Assembly: GCA_965276815.1 (NCBI GenBank)
Contig: CBDIBE010000005.1
Span: 62,001 to 126,000 of the forward strand
Source of the DNA: JAVVHH01 sp965276815
GTDB taxonomy: Bacteria; Pseudomonadota; Alphaproteobacteria; Acetobacterales; Acetobacteraceae
DNA length: 64,000 nucleotides
Direction of reading: 5' to 3'
The notes below the pieces were generated by a model, which saw only the letters and a list, made by a program, of their open reading frames with translations, made no database searches and was not told the origin of the DNA. How positions within the stretch are numbered: position 1 is the stretch's first letter; the number at the start of each line of letters is the position of its first letter. A program made the translations under genes and the position numbers. This document shows, piece by piece, positions 8,819-17,825 of this stretch.

Positions 8819-10620
8819 CAAGCGCGCTCCAGCTCGTCAATGAACCCGGCGATCACGTCCAAGCCCCGCCGCCAGAACGCCGGGTCGGACGCGTCGAGCC
8901 CGAACGGCGCCAGCAGCTCCTTGTGCCGCTTGGTGCCACCGGCCCGCAGCATGTCCAGGTATTTGCGCTCGAAGCTGGGATGGCCGTCCTGGAACACGCC
9001 GTAAAGCGCGTTCACCAGACAGTCGCCGAAAGCATAAGCGTAAACGTAGAACGGCGAGTGGACGAAATGCGGCACATACGACCAATACACGCCGTACTCT
9101 GGCGTGAAATGGAAGGCTGGGCCGAGGCTCGCCGTCTGCACGCCGAGCCAAATGTCGCCGATCTGCTCGGGCAGTAACTCGCCGCCGCGTCGCTGGTCGT
9201 GCAGCTTGGTCTCGAACTGATAGAAGGCGATCTGCCGGACCACCGTGTTCAGCATGTCCTCGACCTTGGCGGCCAGCATGATCCGGCGCCTGGCCGGGTC
9301 GTGCTCCGCGTCGAGCAGGGCGCGGAATGTCATCATCTCGCCGAACACGCTCGCCGTTTCTGCGAGCGTCAGCGGCGTGCCCGCCATCAGGTAACCCTGG
9401 CCGCCGGCCAGAACCTGATGCACGCCATGCCCCAGCTCGTGCGCGAGCGTCATCACGTCGCGCGTCTTGCCGTGATAGTTGACCAGCAAATACGGGTGCG
9501 CCGAGGGGACCGTGGGGTGCGCGAAGGCGCCACCGGCCTTGCCGGGGCGCAGCGTGGCGTCGATCCACGGCTTCTCGAAAAAGCGGCGGCCGATGTTTTC
9601 CAGCTCCGGCGAGAAGGCGCCATACGCCGAAAGCACCCGGTCACGCGCCTCATCCCATGAGATCTCCCGGTCGCGGTCGTCCGGCATCGGCGCGTTGCGG
9701 TCCCAATGTTCGAGCTTCTCGAGGCCGAGCCACTTGGCCTTCAGCATGTAGTAACGGTGCGATAGCCGCGCGTAGTCGCCCGTCACCGCAGTGACCAGCG
9801 CATCGACCACCTCGTCCTCGACCATGTTCGAGCGGTTGCGATAGCTGGTCGGGCGCGGATAGTGCCGCCACCCGTCGATGATCTCCTTGTCCTTGGCCAG
9901 CGTATTGGTGATCAGCGAGAACAGCCGGATGTTGCCGCTGAACACTCCGCCAATCGCCGCGGCCGCGTCGGCCCGCACCGAGCGGTCGCGGTCGGAAAGC
10001 TTGTTCAGCGCCGCCGAGACAGTCAGCTCCTCGCCGCGCACCGGAACGCGCAAGCCTGCGACCGTCTCGTCGAACAGCCGGTTCCAGGCGCTGCGGCCCG
10101 TCACCTCCTTCTCGTGCAGCAGCTTTTCCACTTCGTCGGAGAGCTGGTGCGCGCGGAACACGCGCAGGTCGCGCAGCCAGGGCTGCCAGTGCTGCAGGGC
10201 CTTGTCCTCGAGCTTGGCGTTCAGCTCGGCGTCCTCCAGCCGGTTCAGCTCCAGCGTGAAGAACAGCAACTCGGCGGAGATCGCGGTGATGCGCTCGTTG
10301 ACCGATTGGTAGAACTGACCGTTCGTCGGGTCAGAGCTGTCCGAGCTGAAAACGAGCTGGGCGTAGGACATGATCCGGCCCTGGATCTCCTCGACAAGCT
10401 GATATTCTTCCAGCGCCGCGGCCAGCTCGGCCCCGCTGAGCTGGCCGAGCTTGCCGGCGTAGCGCGCCTTAAACGCCTTGGCGTCTGCGTCGGCGCGTGC
10501 GAAGTCTCGTTCGATCTCGGCGCTGCGCATGCCCGGGTAGAGGTCGCTCAGGTCCCACGAGGGCAGGGATTCGGTCGCGGCGGCGGGGCTGGCGCTCGGG
10601 CCGTCGGGGGATCGCGGCAT
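8818..10620 (-). CDS. pepF: Oligoendopeptidase F (M3 metallopeptidase)
   Basis: Cytosolic zinc oligopeptidase of about 600 residues, the usual PepF length. The zinc site HELGHG lies near residue 394, and the third ligand is probably the Glu in LAETASVFGE about 25 residues on. The helical N-terminal domain begins at LPSWDLSDLYPG. I chose the ATG at 10620 (MPRSPDGPS), which leaves 70 bp to the divergent ligase gene; an ATG at 10659 is possible, but neither has a strong ribosome binding site. It would cleave short peptides in protein turnover. It is followed without a gap by the ABC1 kinase. Confidence 0.88.
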   Translation of the reverse strand: MPRSPDGPSASPAAATESLPSWDLSDLYPGMRSAEIERDFARADADAKAFKARYAGKLGQLSGAELAAALEEYQLVEEIQGRIMSYAQLVFSSDSSDPTNGQFYQSVNERITAISAELLFFTLELNRLEDAELNAKLEDKALQHWQPWLRDLRVFRAHQLSDEVEKLLHEKEVTGRSAWNRLFDETVAGLRVPVRGEELTVSAALNKLSDRDRSVRADAAAAIGGVFSGNIRLFSLITNTLAKDKEIIDGWRHYPRPTSYRNRSNMVEDEVVDALVTAVTGDYARLSHRYYMLKAKWLGLEKLEHWDRNAPMPDDRDREISWDEARDRVLSAYGAFSPELENIGRRFFEKPWIDATLRPGKAGGAFAHPTVPSAHPYLLVNYHGKTRDVMTLAHELGHGVHQVLAGGQGYLMAGTPLTLAETASVFGEMMTFRALLDAEHDPARRRIMLAAKVEDMLNTVVRQIAFYQFETKLHDQRRGGELLPEQIGDIWLGVQTASLGPAFHFTPEYGVYWSYVPHFVHSPFYVYAYAFGDCLVNALYGVFQDGHPSFERKYLDMLRAGGTKRHKELLAPFGLDASDPAFWRRGLDVIAGFIDELERA

Positions 10621-10690
10621 CTGGTGCTGGTCCAATCGTGCTGATAGGTGCTGAGCCATAAACTTGGGACGCGGGACCGGCACGGCAAGC

Positions 10691-12385
10691 ATGGATAGGC
10701 GTGAGGCGGGCTACCCAGACTGGCCGAATCTGGCGACTCTCATGTTTTCCCGTGCCCGCGAGTGGCCGGACAAGCAGATGCTGCGCTATCATCGGGACGG
10801 CGCCTGGCATGAGGTAACGTGGGGCGAGTTCGCCCGCCGGGCTGCTTCGGTCGCGCGCGGGCTGCGGGCTGCGGGCGTCTCGGCCGGCGACCGGGTGCTG
10901 ATGGTCAGCGAGAGCCGGCCGGAAGTACCGATCCTGGAGACCGCGCTGATGGCGATCCGCGCCGTCACGGTCCCGGCCTACACGACCAATACTCCCGAGG
11001 ACCACGCCCATTTGCTGCTCGACAGCGGCGCCCGGGTGGCGGTGGCCTCGACCCAAGCCCTGGCCGAACGGGTGCAGGCCGGCGCGAAGCTGGTGGCCGG
11101 GCTGGACGTTATATTCTGTATGCAGCCGGGCTGCTTGCGGTCATTCGCCGAGATCGAGGCGGATCAGGCCCCGCCCGACGACATCGCGGCCGAGGCAGAG
11201 ACCATCCCGCCCGGCGCGCTCGCCTGCCTGATCTATACCAGCGGAACGTCCGGATTGCCGCGCGGGGTGATGACCCCGCATCGGGCAATCCTCTCCAACT
11301 GCCGCGGTGCGTTCGATCTGGTCCGCCCGCTGCGTCTCAAAGACGAGACGTATCTCTCGTTTCTGCCGCTGTCGCACAGCTATGAGCATACGGTCGGCCA
11401 ATTCTTCCTGCTCAGCCTCGGTACCGAGATCGTCTATTCCCGCGGCGTCGAGCACTTGCCGGCCGATCTTGCCGCCGTGCGGCCGACCGTCATGACCCTG
11501 GTGCCGCGCATCCTCGAAGTGATCCGCGGCCGGATCCTCGCCGGGGTGAAGCGGGAGACGCCGTTCAAACAACGCCTGTTCCAGCGCGCGCTGGACAGTG
11601 GGCTGCGCCGGCTCGACGGGCGGGCGACGCTGCTGGACCGGCTCGCCGACCCGGTGCTTGACCGCCTGGTGCGGGCGAAGGTGCGGGCTCGCTTCGGCGG
11701 CCGCTTCCGCGCCGCCATGTCCGGCGGCGCCCGGCTCGATCCAGAAGTCGGCCAGTTCTTCCGCGCGATGGGCATCCCGCTGATGCAGGGCTACGGCCAG
11801 ACCGAGGCCGGCCCGGTCATCGCCGCCAATCCGCCGGACGCGACCAAGATCACGACGGTCGGCGTGCCATTGCAGGGGGTGGAGCTGCGGATCGCCGCGG
11901 ATAGCGAGATCTTGGTCCGCGGCGACCTGGTGATGGATGGCTATTGGCGGCAGCCCGAAGCGACCGCCGCGGCGATTGTGAATGGCTGGCTGCACACTGG
12001 CGACCTCGGGGAACTGGACGCGGACGGGTATCTGACCATCACCGATCGCAAGAAGGACATCATCGTCCTCTCAGGCGGTGAGAACGTCTCGCCGGCGCGT
12101 GTCGAGGGCGCGTTGATGAGCGAGCCGGAAATCACTCAGGCCGTCGTCTACGGCGATGGACAGGCGGGGCTCTCCGCCCTGCTGGTGCCCGCCGATGGCG
12201 GCGACGCGCGAACGGTGGCCGAGGCGGTCGCCCGCGTGAATGCGCGGCTGTCGGTCACCGAGCGGGTGCGCCATCACCGCCTGGTGCCGCCGTTCACGAT
12301 CGAGAACGGCTTGCTGACCCCGAGTCAGAAGATCCGCCGCAACCTCGTCCTACGCACGCACAAGCCAGCACCTTCGGCCCGTTAG
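10691..12385 (+). CDS. Long-chain acyl-CoA synthetase-like AMP-dependent ligase
   Basis: ANL-superfamily adenylate-forming enzyme, 564 residues. It has the P-loop YTSGTSGLPRGV, the A5 block GYGQTE, the TGDLG aspartate, the hinge DRKKDIIVLSGGENVSP and the C-terminal catalytic lysine in LTPSQKIRR. The arrangement with LPLSHSYEHT and the insert before GGRFRAAMSGGARL resembles FadD15/ACSL-type fatty acyl-CoA ligases. It activates a carboxylate, probably a fatty acid, through an acyl-adenylate. It is transcribed away from pepF and converges on the lipoprotein gene, overlapping its stop by 4 bp. Confidence 0.85.
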   Translation: MDRREAGYPDWPNLATLMFSRAREWPDKQMLRYHRDGAWHEVTWGEFARRAASVARGLRAAGVSAGDRVLMVSESRPEVPILETALMAIRAVTVPAYTTNTPEDHAHLLLDSGARVAVASTQALAERVQAGAKLVAGLDVIFCMQPGCLRSFAEIEADQAPPDDIAAEAETIPPGALACLIYTSGTSGLPRGVMTPHRAILSNCRGAFDLVRPLRLKDETYLSFLPLSHSYEHTVGQFFLLSLGTEIVYSRGVEHLPADLAAVRPTVMTLVPRILEVIRGRILAGVKRETPFKQRLFQRALDSGLRRLDGRATLLDRLADPVLDRLVRAKVRARFGGRFRAAMSGGARLDPEVGQFFRAMGIPLMQGYGQTEAGPVIAANPPDATKITTVGVPLQGVELRIAADSEILVRGDLVMDGYWRQPEATAAAIVNGWLHTGDLGELDADGYLTITDRKKDIIVLSGGENVSPARVEGALMSEPEITQAVVYGDGQAGLSALLVPADGGDARTVAEAVARVNARLSVTERVRHHRLVPPFTIENGLLTPSQKIRRNLVLRTHKPAPSAR

Positions 12386-13011
12386 GGCATGATCTGACCG
12401 GAAGGTTGCGACGAATTGACCGGCGGCGCACCGGGGCTTCCCGGCGCGGGGAGGTTCTGTTCCTGGACGGGCGCCGGCGGCGGCGCGGTGCTCGTGTCCT
12501 GCAGCCAATCGTGCAGGGAATGACGGAGCTGGAATTCGAACTCGACGTTCATATCGTCCATCATCTGCTTGGTGATGTCGTACAGTGCGCCCCTCAAATC
12601 GTACAAGCCGCCGAGCGCCTGGCGGGAGACCCGCGCTTCGGCGAACCCGGCGCGGCTGCCGTCCGAGGTCAGCACGTCGAGATGGACGGCCAGGTTCCCC
12701 ACCAGCCCGCCCGGAATCTGCTGGATCGAGGCTTGATCGATCACAAAAACCGCCCGGCCCAACGACCCACCGGCCGATAGCCGGTCGCGCGCCATCTGCA
12801 GCAAGGCCTGCGCCGGCGGCACCGGATCCTGCGCGTCCAGCGGACCCGGCGGCGGCGGCTCTCCCAGCACGATCTCGCCGACATTGAGCCGCAGTGGCGT
12901 CAGGTAGCTGTAAGTCAGCGGCGGAAAGCTTTGCCGCAACGGCGGCCCCGAAGACGCGCAGGACGCGATCAGGAAGGGCAGACCGATCGCCATCCGGCGC
13001 GAGATCAGCAT
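12382..13011 (-). CDS. Predicted outer-membrane lipoprotein, unknown function
   Basis: 209 residues beginning with a lipoprotein signal peptide whose lipobox is LIASC (cysteine at residue 18). The mature part has proline-rich stretches (GEPPPPGP near the N-terminus, TAPPPAPVQ near the C-terminus) around a compact domain with alternating strands. I recognise no named family. A GGCGGAGGAACG ribosome binding site lies just upstream of the ATG, inside the end of the Hsp33 gene 4 bp away, so the two are one operon. A link to envelope stress is possible only by association. Confidence 0.7.
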   Translation of the reverse strand: MLISRRMAIGLPFLIASCASSGPPLRQSFPPLTYSYLTPLRLNVGEIVLGEPPPPGPLDAQDPVPPAQALLQMARDRLSAGGSLGRAVFVIDQASIQQIPGGLVGNLAVHLDVLTSDGSRAGFAEARVSRQALGGLYDLRGALYDITKQMMDDMNVEFEFQLRHSLHDWLQDTSTAPPPAPVQEQNLPAPGSPGAPPVNSSQPSGQIMP

Positions 13012-13015
13012 GGTT

Positions 13016-13975
13016 TTATCGTTCCTCCGCCTTGCCCCGCACTTCCGCCCGGTCGAAACGGAAATCGAGGTTGCAGAACTCGCAGGTCATGACGATGTCG
13101 CCGCCGACCGCCATGTGATCGAGGTCGTCGCCGGAAAATCCTTCGAGGATGCCCGAGAGCCGGGCCCGCGAGCAGCGGCAGCCATAGGCCAGCGCGCGGC
13201 TGCGATGCGCCGCCACCCCTTCGAGCCCGAACAGGCGATAGAGCAGCCGGTCCGCCGGGAGCGTGTCGTCGAGCAACTCCGCCTCGCTCAGCGTGGCGGC
13301 CAGCGCGATGGCGGTGCGCCAGCTTTCCGCCTGGGCTTCGAGGTCCAGATCCGGGTCGATCCCGCCCTGCCCGGCCACCCGTTCGAGGATCAGCGCCCCG
13401 GCGCGCCAGCCGGTTTCGGCACGCGCGCAGGCCAGGCGGACGCTGCACTGCATCTGCTCGCTGGTTTGAAAATAGTGCAGCGCCATGTCGGCCAGGCTCT
13501 CGCCTTCGATGGAAACGATGCCCTGGTGGCGCTCGATGTCGGCGCCCTGGTCCACCGTGAAGGCAAGGTAGCCGGCGCCGAGCAGGGCGGCGGCGTTGGG
13601 CGCCGGGTCGGCGGCGAGCAGCGTCGCGAGCCGGTCCGCATTGGCGCGGGCGTAGCCGCGCAGCGCTCCGGCCTCGGTGCAATCGGCGAGCAGCATCGGA
13701 ACCGGCCCGTCACCTTTGGCCTGCATGCTGAACGTGCCGCGGAATTTGAGCGCGGTGGAGAGCGCGGCGGCGAGCGCCAAAGCCTGCCCGGCGAGCGTGG
13801 TGACGGCCGGGTGGTTCTCGTGCCGGGTCAGCAGCGCGTCCGCCAGCGCGCCGAGGCGCACGAGCCGGCCGCGGACGGGGCGCCCGGGCAGGTGAAACGG
13901 CGTGACGCCGCGGGGCACAACGATGTCGGGCACCTCGGGGCGGGCGCTGTCCAGAAAGGCGGGCGTGGCGGTCAT
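13016..13975 (-). CDS. hslO: Redox-regulated holdase chaperone Hsp33
   Basis: Hsp33, 319 residues. In the reduced state zinc is held by four C-terminal cysteines, here CRCS (CxC) and CEFC (CxxC); oxidation by peroxide or bleach releases zinc and switches on chaperone activity. The N-terminal fold carries the block PAVTTLAGQALALAAALSTA. The ATG at 13975 (MTATPAFLDS) gives a normal length; the reading frame stays open 100 codons further upstream, but that part has no Hsp33 character. In many alphaproteobacteria hslO sits beside argF; here argF is 3 kb away. Confidence 0.92.
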   Translation of the reverse strand: MTATPAFLDSARPEVPDIVVPRGVTPFHLPGRPVRGRLVRLGALADALLTRHENHPAVTTLAGQALALAAALSTALKFRGTFSMQAKGDGPVPMLLADCTEAGALRGYARANADRLATLLAADPAPNAAALLGAGYLAFTVDQGADIERHQGIVSIEGESLADMALHYFQTSEQMQCSVRLACARAETGWRAGALILERVAGQGGIDPDLDLEAQAESWRTAIALAATLSEAELLDDTLPADRLLYRLFGLEGVAAHRSRALAYGCRCSRARLSGILEGFSGDDLDHMAVGGDIVMTCEFCNLDFRFDRAEVRGKAEER

Positions 13976-14011
13976 CGCGATAACATAGGTGCCTGCCTCC
14001 CATACGTGAAC

Positions 14012-14050
14012 TGCCGCATGGCGGGCGTGCGGCAAACGGGTCGGCCCGTT
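14012..14050. promoter_or_regulatory. Two adjacent dyads between hslO and the porin gene
   Basis: The 213-bp divergent region contains TGCCGCA-9 nt-TGCGGCA (14012-14034), followed immediately by AACGGG-tcgg-CCCGTT (14035-14050). They could be operators for either gene or hairpins in the hslO leader. No clear -10/-35 pair was found. Confidence 0.35.
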
Positions 14051-14188
14051 CGCGGCCATGCGCTGTGCCCGGCCTGCCACAGTGGCGGCCGCGATGGCCA
14101 TTGCAAGCCGATTGTCACAAACCGTCGATAGTTGGCTCAAACCCGCCCTTGTTACCTGCTGCGAGCAATCCAAGCGCGGGAGATTTGT

Positions 14189-15940
14189 ATGAAAATGCGC
14201 ACCGGGCCCCGATTGGCGCTTCTTGCGACCACGGCTTTGGCAGCTCTCCCACTGGCAGAACGTGCTCAGGCGCAATCGGCCAATGACAGCACGCTGCAGC
14301 GGATGAACTCCATCGAGAGCCAGATCAAGTCGCTGCAGGACCAGTTGCGCGACATGCGGCGCGACCTCGCCTCGCGCGATAGCCAGCTTCGGGCGGCGCA
14401 GCGCGATGCCAGCCGGGCTCGCGAGGAGGCCCAGCGCGCGCAGACCGCCGCTTCCCGCCCGGCAGCGGCGCCGAGTTACGCCCAGGGCCAGACCGCAACT
14501 GGCCAGACTGCAATTGGCCAGACTTCAACTGGCCAGCTGCAGGGCGGCGTGCCCAATCTCTCGGGTCCGGCCCAGATCACGGCTGGGCAACAGAACGCCT
14601 CGACCACGCCGGAAACGCTGCCGATGGGCACGTTCCGGATCGGCGGGGTGACCGTGCAGCTCGGCGGCTTCATCGAGGCGGCCGGCATCTTCAGGACGCG
14701 CAACGAGGTCGCCGATATCGGCTCGAACTTCAACACCGGCATCCCGTTCCCGCAATCGGCGCTCTATCATGAGAACGAGTTCCGCGGTTCGGCACGCCAG
14801 AGCCGGCTGTCCTTGCTGATACAGGGCGATGTGGACCAGAACCAGCGCCTGGCGGCCTATTTCGAGACGGATTTCCAAGGCTCGGCGCCGACCGCCAACT
14901 CGGTCGAGTCGAACAGCTACAACTTGCGGCTGCGCCAGGCCTATGGAACCTACGACAACAGCGCTTGGGGCTTCCACTTCCTCGGCGGCCAGGCCTGGAG
15001 CCTGCTGACGCCGCAGAAATTCGGCATCACGCCGCGCCAGGAAGACATCCCGCTTACCATCGACGCGCAATACGTCGCCGGCTTCAACTGGACCCGGCAG
15101 CCGGAACTCCGTTTCGTCGGCGACTTCCTCGACCACAAGCTCTGGGCCGGCCTGTCGCTCGAGAGCCCGCAGGCGGTGTTCTTCACCGGACCGAACGGCA
15201 CGGGGTCGCTGAACGGCACGGTGAATTCGAGCAACCCCGGCGGCTCCGGCTTCTCGTCCGGCACCAATTACAGCGACGACATCGCGCCCGACATCATCGG
15301 CAAGGTCGCCTGGGACCCAGGTTACGGCCATTACGAGGCGTATGGGCTGTTGCGGTTCCTGCACGACCGGGTGAGCGTGGTCGGCGACGGGAACAACCAC
15401 ACGGTCGCCGCCGGCGGTGGCGGCGTGGCGACGGTGATCCCGATCATCAAGGGCGCGCTCGAGTTCCATGGCAACGCGCTCGCCGGCTACGGCATCGGCC
15501 GCTACGGCTCCGCCCAGTTGCCGGATGCGACCTTCTCGCAGACCGGCGCGCCGGTTCCGCTGCCGGAAGTCATCGCCATGGGCGGCTTGGTTAGCCACCC
15601 GATTCAGCCCGTCGATCTCTACGCCTATGTCGGAACCGAGCAGGTGCGCGGCCGCAGCTTCAGCGAGAACGGCAAGGGCTACGGCTACGGCAGCCCGCTC
15701 TACGTCAACACCGGCTGCTACGTCGAGCTGAGCACGGCGTCGTGCCAAGCCAACACGTCAAGCATCGTCGAAGGCACGCTCGGCGGCTGGTGGCGGTTCC
15801 TGCACGGCAGCTACGGCACGGCGCAGGTCGGCGCGCAATACGAATACCTCCGTCGCAACGTCTTCGATGGCGTGGGCGGCAGCAAGGGCACCGACGATAA
15901 CGTCGTCTTGGTGAGCTTCCGCTATATGCCGTTCCAGTAG
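14189..15940 (+). CDS. DcaP-type trimeric outer-membrane porin
   Basis: 583 residues. The Sec signal peptide ends at AERAQAQ. A coiled-coil segment (about residues 35-80, IESQIKSLQDQLRDMRRDL) resembles the periplasmic trimerisation stalk of DcaP and related porins. A Gln/Thr-rich linker leads to a beta-barrel beginning near GTFRIGGVTVQLGGFIEA and ending in FRYMPFQ with the aromatic C-terminal residue that BAM recognises. DcaP-family porins pass dicarboxylates, sugars or peptides. The ATG follows GCGGGAGA; upstream in-frame codons lack such a site. It stands alone, facing hslO. Confidence 0.82.
   Translation: MKMRTGPRLALLATTALAALPLAERAQAQSANDSTLQRMNSIESQIKSLQDQLRDMRRDLASRDSQLRAAQRDASRAREEAQRAQTAASRPAAAPSYAQGQTATGQTAIGQTSTGQLQGGVPNLSGPAQITAGQQNASTTPETLPMGTFRIGGVTVQLGGFIEAAGIFRTRNEVADIGSNFNTGIPFPQSALYHENEFRGSARQSRLSLLIQGDVDQNQRLAAYFETDFQGSAPTANSVESNSYNLRLRQAYGTYDNSAWGFHFLGGQAWSLLTPQKFGITPRQEDIPLTIDAQYVAGFNWTRQPELRFVGDFLDHKLWAGLSLESPQAVFFTGPNGTGSLNGTVNSSNPGGSGFSSGTNYSDDIAPDIIGKVAWDPGYGHYEAYGLLRFLHDRVSVVGDGNNHTVAAGGGGVATVIPIIKGALEFHGNALAGYGIGRYGSAQLPDATFSQTGAPVPLPEVIAMGGLVSHPIQPVDLYAYVGTEQVRGRSFSENGKGYGYGSPLYVNTGCYVELSTASCQANTSSIVEGTLGGWWRFLHGSYGTAQVGAQYEYLRRNVFDGVGGSKGTDDNVVLVSFRYMPFQ
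14486..14535 (+). repeat. 15-bp tandem repeat in the porin linker
   Basis: Three full copies and a partial fourth of GGCCAGACnnCAAnT encode GQTAT, GQTAI, GQTST and GQ. The copies differ at a few bases. This type of array can expand or contract and change the linker length between coiled coil and barrel. Confidence 0.8.
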
Positions 15941-16096
15941 CCGTATGTCTGCCCCGCACCGGTAAACCTGTCGCAGGATGGGTTTGCGCCGTAGTTTGAA
16001 GTATGGTGGTTTCGTTCGCTAGGGGTTGGTCGCTGCGTTCAGGTTTCGGTTCCACAGCGTGGCAAGCTTGGGGCCGGAGCTGATCGGGCGCCACCG

Positions 16097-16555
16097 ATGG
16101 CTGCAGCGATGATCCGGGCCATCCTGCCCGGCGACGCCGACTTCGTCGCCGCGCTGATCCGGACCGCTTTCGCCGCCATCGGGACGCCGCTCGATCCACC
16201 GCCAAGCGGCCAGCGTGTGAACGCCGACCAGGTGCGCCAGCACCTCGAAACCGGCGGCGGCGCCCTCCATGACGAGGCCGGGTGCATCCTTTGGGCAGTC
16301 AAGGGCGCCGGGCTCTATGTCAGCCGGCTCGCGGTGCTGCCGGCGCATCGTGGCCAGGGTATCGGCTCGGCGCTGCTGGCGCATGCGGAGGCGCAGGCGC
16401 GGCGCTTGGGCCAGCCTCGGATCCATCTCGAGGTGCGGCTGGCGCTGACCGGCAACCGCCTTCTCTTCGCGCGCGCCGGCTTCGTCGAAACCGTGCAGCG
16501 ATCGCACCCCGGCTACGCGCATCCGACCTTCGTGGAAGCGGAAAAGCGCCTCTGA
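16097..16555 (+). CDS. GNAT-family N-acetyltransferase
   Basis: 152 residues. The acetyl-CoA motif A is clear (VSRLAVLPAHRGQGIGSALL, with the RGQGIG pyrophosphate loop), followed by motif B with NRLLFARAGF. It would transfer an acetyl group to an amine; the substrate cannot be read from sequence. An ATG at 16109 is an alternative start and is closer to the usual N-terminus (MIRAILPGD). It is a single gene convergent with the argF-side operon. Confidence 0.8.
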   Translation: MAAAMIRAILPGDADFVAALIRTAFAAIGTPLDPPPSGQRVNADQVRQHLETGGGALHDEAGCILWAVKGAGLYVSRLAVLPAHRGQGIGSALLAHAEAQARRLGQPRIHLEVRLALTGNRLLFARAGFVETVQRSHPGYAHPTFVEAEKRL

Positions 16556-16583
16556 TACCAGGGCTCCGTGAGGCGGACCCCGC

Positions 16584-16868
16584 TCAACTCTCGGCCGCGA
16601 GCTCCGCTTCCAGCGCTTCCAGCTCTTTATCCAGGCGGTCGAGCGCATCCCGGTCAATGCCGGCGGTGAGCAGGCTCCGGCGCAACACGCCGCGGCATGT
16701 CTCGAATTCCGCGCCCAGTAGGTCGGACGGCGCTGCCGGCGCCTTGCGTCCGGCGAGGCAGGCCGCATAGGCCCGGCGTGCCGGGCCGGCCGCGGCCGGC
16801 AGCGCGGCGAACAGCTCGTCCAACCTTTCCTCCACCCAGCCTGGCGTGGCTGGGATGTCCTCGGTCAC
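16584..16868 (-). CDS. Small helical protein coupled to argF, unknown function
   Basis: 94 residues, charged and probably all helical, with a heptad-like C-terminus (LDRLDKELEALEAELAAES). The GTG start overlaps the argF stop in GTGA, so it should be translated with argF. I recognise no family; a partner or regulator of carbamoyltransferase is a guess from coupling alone. Confidence 0.6.
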   Translation of the reverse strand: MTEDIPATPGWVEERLDELFAALPAAAGPARRAYAACLAGRKAPAAPSDLLGAEFETCRGVLRRSLLTAGIDRDALDRLDKELEALEAELAAES

Positions 16869-17818
16869 TCGTCTGCGCCCAACGCCCAGCTCAGTACGCC
16901 TTTCTGGGCGTGCAGCCGGTTCTCGGCCCCGTCGAACACCACCGATTGCGGCCCGTCGATCACCTCCGCGGTGACCTCCTCGCCGCGATGCGCCGGCAGG
17001 CAGTGCATGAACAGCGCGTCCGGCGCCGCCTGCGCCATCAGCCGCGCCGTCACCCGGTAGGGCGCCAGCAAATTGTGCCGGCTCTCGTTCGGGTCGTCCG
17101 CCATGCTCACCCAGGTATCGGTCACGACGCAGCGCGCGCCGCGCACCGCTTCCTCCGGGTCGTCGGTCAGCTCGATGCGGGCGCCCTGGCTGCGCGCCCA
17201 ATCCACCAGCTTTTGCGGCGGCCGGCGCAGCTCGGGCGTGGCGATGCGCAGCGTGAAGCCGAACCGCACCGACGCCTCGATCCAGGAGCAGGCGACGTTG
17301 TTGCCGTCGCCGCACCACGCGATCACCTGGCCGGCGATCGGGCCGCGATGCTCCTCGAACGTCATCACGTCGGCCATCAACTGGCACGGATGGCTGGCGT
17401 TGGTCAGCCCGTTGATGACCGGCACGGTGGCGTATTGCGCGAGCTCCTGCAGCCTCGCCGTGTCGTAGGTGCGCATCATGATCGCATCGACGTAGCGCGA
17501 CAGGACCCGGGCGGTATCGGCCAGGGTCTCGCCGCGGCCGGTCTGCATCTCGGCGGCCGACAATATCACCACGTCGCCGCCGAGCTGCTTCATCGCCACT
17601 TCGAAGCTGACGCGCGTGCGGGTGCTCGGCCGCTCGAAGATCATCGCCAGCGTCTTGCCGGCGAGGATCGCGGGCGTCCCGGCGCGCTTGAATTCCCCCG
17701 CCTGCTCGAGCATGTGGCGGAGCGTCGGCGTGTCGAAGTTTCTGAAGTCCAGGAAGTGGCGGGGCGCTCCGCCCCGCTCGTGCCCAGTTGGCTCGGCCAG
17801 ACGGAGCGCCCCGCTCAT
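16865..17818 (-). CDS. argF: Ornithine carbamoyltransferase
   Basis: 317 residues, the normal length. It converts ornithine and carbamoyl phosphate to citrulline in arginine synthesis. The carbamoyl-phosphate loop is PSTRTRVSFE, the second phosphate contact is SHPCQLMAD, and the ornithine-side catalytic cysteine lies in MHCLPAHRG. It sits 7 bp downstream of argD and is followed by a coupled small gene. Its first codons form a 13-bp inverted repeat, described separately. Confidence 0.95.
   Translation of the reverse strand: MSGALRLAEPTGHERGGAPRHFLDFRNFDTPTLRHMLEQAGEFKRAGTPAILAGKTLAMIFERPSTRTRVSFEVAMKQLGGDVVILSAAEMQTGRGETLADTARVLSRYVDAIMMRTYDTARLQELAQYATVPVINGLTNASHPCQLMADVMTFEEHRGPIAGQVIAWCGDGNNVACSWIEASVRFGFTLRIATPELRRPPQKLVDWARSQGARIELTDDPEEAVRGARCVVTDTWVSMADDPNESRHNLLAPYRVTARLMAQAAPDALFMHCLPAHRGEEVTAEVIDGPQSVVFDGAENRLHAQKGVLSWALGADE
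17759..17814. repeat. 13-bp perfect inverted repeat in the first codons of argF
   Basis: GCGGGGCGCTCCG at 17759-17771 is the exact reverse complement of CGGAGCGCCCCGC at 17802-17814, with 30 bp between. In the argF mRNA the hairpin would begin at the second codon and could hinder or gate initiation. Both arms are coding. Confidence 0.7.
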
Positions 17819-17825
17819 GCGGCCC

